Shown: in pieces, positions 1 through 8,480 of the stretch
How the letters are laid out: every line of letters starts with the position of its first letter
Position numbering within the stretch: the first letter of the stretch is position 1
Assembly (NCBI GenBank): GCA_013407085.1
Contig: JACCGJ010013492.1
Span: 1-64,000 of the forward strand
Origin: Atriophallophorus winterbourni
Taxonomy: Eukaryota; Platyhelminthes; Trematoda; Plagiorchiida; Microphallidae
DNA: 64,000 bases
Direction: 5' to 3'
The notes under the pieces: generated by a model
Told to the model about the DNA's origin: nothing
Seen by the model: only the letters and a program-made list of their open reading frames with translations
The model's database searches: none
Translations under genes and position numbers: made by a program

Positions 1-479
1 TCAGTTCAGTTCATTTGCACAGGACAGTAAGTGGCGAACGAGCCAATCGAGCGTCCAGAATTTCTTTCGGTGGAAAGCTGCGAAGAAGCACTTACCACTG
101 CCAAAGGGTCAATTCTTTTTCTCCGTGTGGAACCTCTGATGGTCGTAGGACTAGGAGAATGTAGTTGGGGGAGCACCACGTTATAATCGATGCACTGCCA
201 AAAGGTAATTTTCTTTTTTCTCTGTTTGCAATCTTCGATGATCGCGGTGCCAGGCGCTGTACCTGATAGTTATAGGACAGCAACACGCAATGATCAATGC
301 TGGAAAAAAGAAAAGGCGGTTTTTCCTCACCTGCACGGTGAGAGGTCAGCTGATGGAGAATCAAGAATAAGACAATGCTCTAAAATTGCTACAATGAATA
401 GCGAGCAAAATGGAGGACAACCTAAGCATGGTAATCATGGGATGTAATCAGAGAATAACTTACTTCAGTCACGGTCTTA

Positions 480-1301
480 ACCCTGCTTGAAATTTGAGAC
501 GGAACTACAGGAGATAAATTCTTCAGGGAGCTTGTTCCAGAAGTTGACCACCCTAAAGCTGAAAAAGTTTTTCCTAGAATCTAGTCGACATCGTTCCCTA
601 GCGAGCTTGAGTGCGTGTCCGCGAGTGCCCAGCTTAGGACTTAAGGTAAACATGTCATCTGGATTAACGCCGCTTAAGCCCTTTAAGATCTTAAAGTTTT
701 CAATCAAATCACCTCTCAAACGACGACGCTTAAGAGAGAAAAGACCCAGAGCCCAAAGGCGATTAGCATAACTTTTCCCACGCTGACCCTCAATCATGCG
801 TGTTGCTAGTCGCTGGACGCTTTCAAGTCGAATGATATCCTTCTGGTAGTGAGGACACTACGCCTGGACACAATATTCCAAATGCGGCCTGACTAACGCC
901 TTGTAAAGTGCCAGGAACACGTCGGGACTTCTGATGGAAAGCACCGACTTCAACCGAAAGAGCACATTGCGTGCACGTTGCACTGCAACAGCGCATTGGT
1001 CCCCCTATTTGAAGTCAGCTCTAACTAGAACACCCAAGTCCTTAACCCGCTGTGTGGCGTCAACGCTAATAGAAGTACCTGATACCTGGACTGTAATCTT
1101 GTCGACCATAGCAGACAAGACTTGGCATTTATTGAGGTTCAGTGGGAGGTCCCACCGTATGGACCAGTCAATGACCCGCTCGAGGTCGTGCATCAGAGTA
1201 TCTTCATTCGTTGAACACATGAACTTCAGGTAATCCGCGAAAATGAAGCACGGGCACGGACCCACGAACCAGAGGTGAGCGATAGCCTTTATTGCCTTCA
1301 T
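480..1301 (-). pseudogene. CR1-like reverse transcriptase, C-terminal half
   Basis: The minus-strand frames give FADYLKFMCSTNEDTLMHDL (the catalytic FADD box reads FADY), then a region with VQRLATRMIEGQRGKSYANR and LGLFSLKRRRLRGDLIENFK, followed by TRGHALKLARERCRLDSRKN. These are the usual C-terminal RT and connection motifs of CR1-group elements. The reading frame shifts and is interrupted by stops, so it is a relic. Confidence 0.8.
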
Positions 1302-1396
1302 AAGCGATCACGTTCACGAATATAACGATTAATGCTGGGAGACCACCAGGGTGGCCGCTGGTGCTTATTTATGCATTGCAGTGGAGCATGCAGGTC

Positions 1397-2220
1397 TTAT
1401 GGCCCTTTAAGAAATTTCCAAATTCTGTCCCAGTTTTCAGTTACACTGGAATCACTCGAGAAAAGAAGGTAAGATTTTGATGACTGTAAAAGTAGTCCCC
1501 AATCAACACACTCAAAATTACGTCTAGGGCGCGCAAGATGTTTGTGAAAACGCAACACCGCTTCGAAGCCTAACATTACGTGGTTGCTTTTGCCAAGAGG
1601 GGGTAGAAACTTGGCATTCTTGACAGCTTCTAGCTGAGACGACAGCATCAAGTGAAGAGTGGATGGAGTGCATCCATCGCGAAACCTAGTGGGTTCGTTC
1701 ACGTGCTGATGTAATTCATGATAGTGGATCCATCGAGAAAAGATGCGGATTGCTCAGTGATTACCCCTGAGGGAGTTGACCAGTCTATATCTGGGAGATT
1801 AAAATCACCTAGAATGACTACGCTTGGGGCTTATTGAAACAACCCGTCAAGCATTTTAAGCGGTTGAGTAATTTCTCGCAGGGTTGCACAGGGCGTGACG
1901 TAAACACAAGCAATCGCCAGTGCTGACTTGTAGCAAGTCAGGACACTAGTAACAACGTAGACATTTTCAATAGCGAGAGATAACACTAGGCCCGTATTGT
2001 ACAGGCCATATTCAAGGGAAAGAGCCACGCCTTTGCCTCTTCTATCGCCAGGTCTATCACATCTGATGACAAGATACTGCTCGCTGATACTAGCTGGCAC
2101 AACATCAACCTCAGACAGCCAGGTCTCAGACAGCGCTATAACCTTCGGGTGTAGCTCGGCTACACGAAGAGAAAGTTCAGTCCACTTATTACTTATGCTG
2201 CACACATTAGCGTACAACAC
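1397..2220 (-). pseudogene. CR1-like AP endonuclease domain
   Basis: 1831-2220 carries LYANVCSISNKWTELSLRVA and VIALSETWLSEVD, the N-terminal part of an APE-type nicking endonuclease. 1397-1702 carries NEPTRFRDGCTPSTLHLMLS, the conserved end of that domain. A gap with stops lies between them. In life this domain nicks target DNA for target-primed reverse transcription; this copy is inactive. Confidence 0.75.
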
Positions 2221-2353
2221 AGTAGTACTGGATACGCGCGCTTCTAAGCTCAGTCGTGCTTTGCCCTCGGTCGAAGCACCCGGGAAAGCTGCATGTTTTT
2301 TGGCGTACTACTTAATGAAGAAGAAGCAATATCGTGTGCATCTTGCACGACGG

Positions 2354-2533
2354 TAATGGAACGTTGCCTAACTATTAAGCCCTCATTTATAACATGGGAG
2401 CTGCCACTAGAAAGGCTTGACTGACTTCCTACGCCATTCAAGCTAATGGAACGTTGCCTGACTATTGAGTCCTTCTTTATGACATGGGAGTTTCACAGGG
2501 CTGTAAGTGGTTAAAAACCAATCACGCGCCCAG
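2354..2533. repeat. 90-bp tandem duplication
   Basis: The stretch starting AATGGAACGTTGCCT at about 2355 recurs at about 2445 with a few substitutions (spacing 90 bp), within the 5' part of element A. Confidence 0.6.
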
Positions 2534-2644
2534 ATTTCCTTCAAAAGCATGCGGTTGGGCACCCGGCACTTCAGTATTCAGTATAAAGTTCGTACGTTTC
2601 ATACGTTCTTGTTTTCAGATGTCTGGAAAGTAAGTTAGGGGTTC

Positions 2645-3805
2645 TCTTCACCAACACGGTAGTTCAGTTTAGTTCAGTTCAGTTTCCACAGGACTGTATG
2701 TGGCTAACGAGCCAATCGAGCGTCCAGATTTCTTTCGGTGGGATGCCACAGAAAAGCGTTCACTACTTCAAACAATATCTTCACAAATATCTTCTGGTAT
2801 GAGAGTTATCTGGAATGCAACAGAAAATCTCTCCCTACCTATTTTTGCGTTCCAAAGACAACATGAGGATCATACTAACTAATTCCTTACGGATAAAAAT
2901 CAGGAAATAATGAAGGCCACACAGAGTCAAGTCCATTCTTTAAACCCCCTACCGAAGTGGAACAAACAACTTCTTTAGGAAGTCGATTCCAGTAATTTAC
3001 TACCCTTTTCACTAAAGAAGAACTTACGAACATTGGACCTGACATGTCGCTTGTCCAGTTTAAATGGGTGGCATCAAGTACCTACACTTGGCGCCAGAGC
3101 GTACAATTCACTGGGATGAATAGTACTGAAACCTGACATGATTTGGAAGGTTTCAATCAGGTCCCTACGTAGTTTACTCCTTTTGAGTGAGAAGAGCTCT
3201 AGACTCATCAATCGTTCCTCATACGACCTACCCGATTGCCCTACAATCATACGAGTAGCTAAACGTTAAACACCTTCCAGCTTAGCAATATCTTTGTCCG
3301 AATAAGGTGACCATACTTGAACGCAATACTTGAGATGTGGTCTCACGACCGCTTTGTATAATGGTACGAAAACCTCTGGGGACCTGCAGGATAAAACTGA
3401 TCGAAGGCGAAAAAGCTCTCTCCTAGCGCGTTTTGCAGCGGCTGCGCATTGATCGGACCATTTAAAGTCCCCTGAAACTTATATACCTAAGTCACGAACT
3501 TTCGGCACCCCATTTATCTCAAGTATACCATCTGGTCCAGCAACCTCTAGCTTCTCAATGACTTTAGACAAGAGATAGCTTTTAGTGGAGTTAACTGGTA
3601 GATGCCATGTAGCAGACCACTTGATGACCTTTTCTATATCCTCAAGAAGATCCTGTTCATCCAGTGATCCGATAATCTTGACATCATCTGCAAAAATATA
3701 GCAGAGACACTTAAGCCGCGCTGCCAAATCATCGATGAAGATGAGGAAAAGTAGCGGTCCGAGTACGGAACCCTGTGGGACTCCACTAACAACACTGAGT
3801 GGTCA
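2645..3805 (-). mobile_element. CR1-like element B, 5'-truncated
   Basis: The element reads leftward from about 3805, where it is truncated inside the RT ([23 protein letters not shown] residues), through CYIFADDVKIIGSLDEQDLL with an intact FADD box (3479-3727), to RRDLIETFQIM and a C-terminal region with stops. The 3' tail at 2645-2690 repeats the AACTG pentamers of element A. Its 3' end abuts the 5' side of element A. Confidence 0.78.
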
Positions 3806-3974
3806 TCTATTGTGGAAACAATTCAATAATATGCGTGAACAATGTATGATCTATGAAATCACTAGCCTAGTCGAGGCAAAGTAAAAGTCATAGACTGCAT
3901 GTTAACTAAATTGCTGTCAGGTTGCCCAAGACTAGACGGATATGAGATAAAAATGTAACAAATCGTTTTTTTTG

Positions 3975-4215
3975 TTTTTTTTAAGTTTTTATTAGACAAT
4001 GTGCGGAAATATGATACGACATTTAGCGTCTAATTCCCTTTTAAAGTTCAAAATATTTAGAAGTTGACAACAGAAGTTGACAACATGGTGTCTGAAAAAG
4101 TGCTCACGCACCAGCAACCTGGGCCTACTATTAAGAATTCTCCTAGAATTACCCCTTGTAGACGCTTTATGGGCAAGTGTAAGGCATTCATAAATATTAT
4201 CACCCATAAGATTAT
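3975..4215 (-). pseudogene. Non-LTR RT C-terminal fragment, different family
   Basis: The minus strand encodes ALTLAH-like residues then STRGNSRRILNSRPRLLVRE and HFFRHHVVNF, the C-terminal RT motif (TRG...RHRVVNFWN) of a family distinct from elements A-C. A T-rich run at 3967-3991 on the plus strand is a poly(A)-type tail on the element's strand. Confidence 0.6.
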
Positions 4216-4224
4216 TTTAGAATC

Positions 4225-5240
4225 TTGAAACAGTTCAGTTCAGTTTAGTTGTACAGAACAGTAAGTGACTAACGAGCCAATCGAGTCTCCAGAATTCCTT
4301 TTGCTGGATAGCTGCAGAGAAGCAACCAGCACTTGCAAAACGTTTTTCTTATTTTGCGTTGGATATCCTTCATGATTGGAAGCAAATCGTTATAAATAAA
4401 TTTCTCTGTACCAATATGGTAAGAAGAAGAGTTACGTATTCAAGAACAAAACTCCATGCATTTACTTTATTTACCAGATAACGGTGAAAATGGAGAACTA
4501 CCTAATCTTACATAGCAATTAGAGGGCGTATTCAGGAAAAAGCTTGCCCCAGATGCGGTCCAAACCATCAATAAAACTCGCGACACAACTGCAGGTTATA
4601 ATTCTTCTGGAAGCCGGTTCCATTAATTTACCACCATTAGGCTGGAAACGTTTTTCTTGGAGTCTAATCTACATCGCTCCTTAGCAAGTTTGAGTGAATG
4701 TCCGCGGGTGCCCAGCTTAATACAAAGAAGTCGTTCATAATAACGCCGCCTAACCTCTTAAAGATCTTGAAGGTTTCAACCTCTCAAGCGACGGCGCGTG
4801 AGTGAGAGAAGAGCTGGGGACTTCAGCCTAACAGCTTAAGGTTTCCCTCGCTGACCCTTAATCGAGCGAGTTTCGAGACGCTATACACTTTCGAGTCGAA
4901 CGGTGTCCTTCTGGTAGTAAGGGCACCATGCCAGGACTTATTATTCTAAATGCGGCTAAACTACTGCGTTGTAAAGAGGCTGCCATTCATTGGGTCCTCT
5001 GCTTGATTGCGCAGATCTCAGCCAAAAGAGCACTTTGCGAGCACTTTGAGCTGCAGCGGCACATTTGTCCTACCATTTAAAGTCATTCATATCCAGTAAT
5101 CCCAAATCCGTAACACGCTGTGTAGCGGTAACACTGAGAGAATTTTCCAACACCTGAAATGAAATCTTATCAACAAGTGCTGACAAAAAATCACTCATAT
5201 TAAGGTTCATTGGGAGGTCTCACTGGTATGATAAGTTCAT
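4225..5240 (-). mobile_element. CR1-like element C, degraded
   Basis: The 3' end at 4225 repeats the pentamer tail and the ACGAGCCAATCGAG block of elements A and B. Scattered minus-strand matches include KLGTRGHSLKLAKERCRLDS at 4640-4720 and ATQRVTDLG near 5110, with many stops. It is truncated near 5240. Confidence 0.7.
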
Positions 5241-5539
5241 GACCGTCCTTCATTACACAGGTTATTTTCAGTTACGTCTGGGAAGAAACGAAAAATGTTT
5301 CTCTTCACCAAGCCGGTAAGAGTTTGGCTAACACAAAATTTGTGCGTAAATTTAAAACGTGTCATTATATAATTGGATTATTTGTTCAGTTTTTATTTTG
5401 CATTTTTTAATCGTAGTCAAAAGCCTATAAGATAAATAATGGCAAATATTTTCATGTTAACTCTATGGACAAGCTACATGCATAATCAGGGAAAGAAGTC
5501 ATGGAAACGCTCATGGCGCGTTGCATCTGAACCTCGTTC

Positions 5540-5800
5540 GAACGCGACTACCGATGTGCTGGCGATTAGTTTCTCAATCAAGTTATTTCAAAAGCTCACT
5601 GATCTTTCACTGAAAAGGTTTTGTCTAAAAAAACACGATCATGATTTTTTCGCAAACTTCGTTGTATTTGAAGGGTAGCCCGTTCGAGAGAACAGGTTTG
5701 ACGACCCTCGCCACCTAGGCATTTCAGGATTTTGAAGATTTCTATTGGGTAACCCCGTAGATGAAGTAGTAAGAAGAGGCATAAAGAAATCAGATGTTTT
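5540..5800 (-). pseudogene. Small CR1-like RT fragment
   Basis: The minus strand reads LRGYPIEIFKILKCLGG and further LRKNHDRVFLDKTFSVKD, a decayed match to the RGDLIETFKIL...RKNFFSQRVV motif. Stops interrupt it. The long plus-strand frame at 5439-5678 is its shadow. Confidence 0.45.
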
Positions 5801-6190
5801 TATTAGGGTTTCTTAGACTTACCTTCAAAATCTTCAGTAACCAGACGTTAAACACCTTCTGCCAGGAGTTTATGTTGAAGTTGCAACAAGCTGATGGTGG
5901 ATAATAGACATTCACGCAAACAGGTTTCATCCGCTGGGATCCGATAATTCGTTATGGAGTATAAAAATCGAATGTTTAGGAAAATTTTGTTTATGGGTAT
6001 TGAAAATTCAGGTAAAATTTCTGTTCACCAGCAGGGCATGAGTTCATCGGTTCAAGTAACAATGTAAATATATAAAAAAGTTGCGCAATTGTGTAAGGGT
6101 AGTACGACCAACTCGTTCAAAAACATAAGCCCACACTCATGTAGACTGAGTTCGAACACTTGAACATCATTTGTATGCATTTCCATCACA

Positions 6191-6240
6191 CACCCTACGA
6201 CGGGATTCGTGCAGTTAGAACTCATCAGGAAGGGAGAGTA
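6191..6240 (-). ncRNA. Hammerhead ribozyme, degenerate (GAAU)
   Basis: On the minus strand CTGATGA is present, stem I CCCUUC/GUAGGG pairs at five of six positions, and GUC is present. The GAAA box reads GAAT, so cleavage should be impaired. Confidence 0.5.
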
Positions 6241-6424
6241 GGATCAGGATCTGCCTGTGCTTAAAACAGTGAAAGAATGGTACGCAAGTTGCGCTTGTAA
6301 ACCAATGTTGAATGAGTTTGGTACGACCAACCTGTTAAATGACATGAGCTCACGCTCATGTAGACTGGGCTCGAAGCCACAACAATGGAGAAAAGCTCAT
6401 TTGCATGTATTTCCATCACAAACA

Positions 6425-6467
6425 CACCACTACTGATTTCATGTTGTTTGCACTCATCGGGTAAGGA
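6425..6467 (-). ncRNA. Hammerhead ribozyme, degenerate (CCGATGA)
   Basis: The minus strand has GAAA, the GUA cleavage triplet and stem II, but the core reads CCGATGA in place of CTGATGA, which should inactivate it. Confidence 0.45.
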
Positions 6468-6748
6468 CAGTAAGACCAGGATTGCCTGTGATTGAAACAG
6501 TGGAAGAATTGTGCGCAATTTGCGCTTGTAAGCCAATGTTGGATAAGTTTGGTACGACCTACATATCAAACCACATTTGCTAATACACAAGTCGATGGGG
6601 TAAAACCCATAACCGTAAACAACAATTCTTATTTGCATGCATTTCCATCACATACACACCCCACGACCGGTTTGGTGCTGTGTCATACATGCGCATCTTT
6701 TCTAACATTCTTTCACTGTTTCAAGCACATGAGATCCTTATCCTACTG

Positions 6749-6792
6749 TTTCAACCTGATGAGTGCAAACAGCATGAAACTGGTCGTTGGTG
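6749..6792 (+). ncRNA. Hammerhead ribozyme, intact core
   Basis: The core is CTGATGA (6756-6762), stem II GUGC/GCAU with loop AAACA, GAAA (6776-6779), a two-pair stem III (AC/GU) with a two-base loop, and GUC with predicted cleavage between 6785 and 6786. Stem I CAAC/GTTG extends by one G-U pair. The two-pair stem III resembles the newt and Penelope-type minimal hammerheads, which act as dimers. Confidence 0.8.
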
Positions 6793-6984
6793 TGCGTGTT
6801 TGTGATGTAAATGCATACAAAATAACTTTTGGTCCATGATAGTGGGTTCAAACCCAGCCTACATAAGTTTAGGCTCATGTGATTGGATTGGTTGGTCGAC
6901 CAACGTTACCCAACAGTGGCAAACAAGCGCTAATTGTTAACCATTCTTTCATTGTTTTGAGCGCATGCGGATCCAGGTACCAGT

Positions 6985-7030
6985 GTCTCTGGCTGATGAG
7001 TGCAAACAGCACGAAACAAGTCGTAGGGTG
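6985..7030 (+). ncRNA. Hammerhead ribozyme, intact core
   Basis: CTGATGA is at 6993-6999, stem II is a perfect GUGC/GCAC with loop AAACA, GAAA is at 7013-7016, stem III is AC/GU with loop AA, and GUC is followed by predicted cleavage at 7022/7023. Stem I pairs at five of six positions, two of them wobbles. The distance to the previous cleavage site is 237 nt, so a plus-strand transcript would release a 237-nt monomer. Confidence 0.8.
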
Positions 7031-7268
7031 TGTGAGAGAAATGCATAAAAATAAGGTTTAATATAAATGCATGTTTTATTAGCTTTTATATTGCTAGTAA
7101 ATATTTCGAAATAGGCTATCGGTGATCGTCTAATTCATTCCGAAAGCGAAACACTTGCTTAACGCAAATATGACGCAATATATGGCTAAGGAATTTCTTT
7201 TTTCCACTATTTTAACATTGAAGTTTCATTGTACATGTCAACCTGTGATTTTAAAATCTTTTTCCATT

Positions 7269-7573
7269 CTGATACTGTTATATAACATGAAACCATTAAA
7301 CTATCAGTGAACCTATTGCAGCAATTGAACACACGTTTGTTTGCGACTACTCATCCGTGCCAAGCCCATCGAACTATTCACAAATTTGATCACGGCGGTC
7401 CATAATGGAAGCACTGGACTAGAGTTTCGCTCTTATTTAAGCTCATCAGCAGTGCATATCCTCCGCTTCGGGTGGGACTCGAACCTCCGACCATCACAAT
7501 TGTAGTCCCATGCCTCAACGACTTGGGCTACCGTCCACCGTTTGACCGATCGCAATTAAGCGTTTATGAACTG
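7269..7573 (-). repeat. tRNA-derived SINE with hammerhead (Sm-alpha-like), copy 1
   Basis: The minus strand begins with a tRNA-like promoter: A-box-like TAGCCCAAGTCGTTGAGG near 7531 and B box GGTTCGAGTCCC near 7475. It is followed by a hammerhead (7411-7455) and an AT-rich 3' part. The combination of a Pol III promoter and a hammerhead is the known design of the schistosome Sm-alpha SINE. A second copy lies at 7975-8277 in direct orientation. Confidence 0.7.
7411..7455 (-). ncRNA. Hammerhead ribozyme, complete and well paired
   Basis: On the minus strand the order is stem I GCACTG, CTGATGA, stem II (GCUU/GAGC, 4 pairs counting a G-U), GAAA, stem III (ACU/AGU, 3 pairs, loop CU), GUC, then stem I CAGTGC. 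All six stem I pairs are Watson-Crick. Predicted cleavage lies between plus-strand positions 7417 and 7416. This is the best hammerhead in the window. Confidence 0.85.
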
Positions 7574-7598
7574 TTATACAGATTGACACATTTGAGTA

Positions 7599-7806
7599 CC
7601 GTATTTTTCGGACTATAAGGCGCACATAAAAACACTAATTTGTACGAAAAATCGAAAGTGAGCCTTATATTCCGGTGCGCCTTATGTATGTTCACACTGT
7701 GAACATACACTATTCATACATAAGGCGCATGGGAATATAAGGCTCACTGCCGATTTTTCGTACAAATTAGTGTTTTTATGTGCGCCTTATAGTCCGAAAA
7801 ATACGG
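7599..7806. mobile_element. Palindromic Tc1/mariner-type MITE with TA duplication
   Basis: A 208-bp foldback element is flanked by TA on both sides (7597-7598 and 7807-7808). Its arms start CCGTATTTTTCGGACTATAA and are nearly identical over about 95 bp. It has no coding capacity. The sequence resembles the widespread CGGACTATAAGGCGCAC MITE type known from many animals. It sits between the two SINE copies. Confidence 0.85.
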
Positions 7807-7974
7807 TAGCTTTGTTTGCCAGACCATTTTAGAAGGGGCCAGCAACATCTCTTGTGGTCGCCCAACCGAACAGATCTTCGTGTCAGTTCTTCCCATCGGA
7901 TACAGTGTAACCTAACACTGATTAGACCTTATGAACACTGTTGTTTAAGCAAATTTCGGAGAATTTGTTATATG

Positions 7975-8277
7975 ACATGTTATATAACATGAAAACATTA
8001 AACTATCAGTGAACCTATTGCAGCAATTGAACACACGTTTCTTTGCGACTACTCATCCGTGCCAAGCCCATCGAACTATTCACAAATTTGATCACGACGG
8101 TCCATAATGGAAGCACTGGACTCAAGTTTCGCTCTTATTTAGGCTCATCATCAGTGCATATCCTCCGCTTTAGGTGGGGCTCGAAACCCCGACCATCACA
8201 AGTGTAGTCCCATGCCTTAACGACTTAGGCTACCGTCCACCGTTTGACCGATCGTAATTAAGCGTTTATGAACTGTT
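7975..8277 (-). repeat. tRNA-derived SINE with hammerhead, copy 2
   Basis: A direct repeat of 7269-7573, roughly 93-95% alike by eye, from TTATATAACATGAAA to GCGTTTATGAACTGTT. The tRNA-like boxes remain, though the B box is slightly altered. Confidence 0.7.
8113..8157 (-). ncRNA. Hammerhead ribozyme, one core mutation
   Basis: Compared with 7411-7455, stem I (GCACTG/CAGTGC), GAAA, stem III (ACU/AGU, loop UG) and GUC remain. The core reads ATGATGA (C3 to A) and one stem II pair is lost, so activity is probably gone. Confidence 0.6.
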
Positions 8278-8329
8278 CTCCAGACGTGTGTCATCGAAGT
8301 GAACACTTATCTCAAAAATGGGTATCGAT

Positions 8330-8480
8330 TTTAGAAGCTTCATACATTTTCCACGTGCTTCCGTGCCTCTCCACCGCCGCACATTCAGTGTGGACAGAGC
8401 GAAGTCATTGAGTCTGGTCTCATAGGTTTCCCTGTCTGACCCTTAAATATCATAGTCGCGAAGCGCTGCGGATCTTAGAA
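8330..8480 (-). pseudogene. Tiny CR1-like RT fragment
   Basis: The minus strand shows RETYETRLNDFALSTLNVRR, a weak match to the YEERL...LGLFSLERRRLRG motif of CR1 RT C-termini. No usable frame remains. Confidence 0.35.

Larger units (their letters stand above)
1..2690 (-). mobile_element. CR1-like non-LTR retrotransposon A (internally deleted)
   Basis: A decayed element reads leftward. From its 5' side it keeps an ORF1-like or leader stretch (2250-2441), an AP-type endonuclease (1397-2220), then RT (about 1005-1301) and the C-terminal domain (480-920). The core RT block between about 1301 and 1397 is missing. The 3' end at position 1 is a run of AACTG-type pentamers (seen as cagttcagttcatt on the plus strand), typical of CR1 tails. 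The same 3' end recurs at 2645 and 4225. Confidence 0.8.
6080..7060. repeat. Inverted tandem array of ~235-bp hammerhead-ribozyme repeats (retrozyme-like)
   Basis: About three units in one orientation (ribozyme on the minus strand, cleavage sites near 6199, 6431 and 6665) are followed by two in the opposite orientation (sites at 6785/6786 and 7022/7023). Site spacing is 232-237 bp. Each unit has a GATCCTGAT-type box, the hammerhead core, a CCATCACACAC box, a palindromic GGTTCGAACC-like box and a GTTGGTcgACCAAC-type palindrome. This matches the layout of metazoan retrozymes: short, tandem, ribozyme-bearing and non-coding. Confidence 0.75.

Noticed and set aside
5439..5678. 79-codon plus-strand frame
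   Set aside because: It lies opposite a CR1-like RT C-terminal fragment on the minus strand and is its shadow.
7460..7560. Genuine tRNA gene
   Set aside because: A and B boxes are present, but the cloverleaf does not fold properly and the segment belongs to a duplicated SINE.
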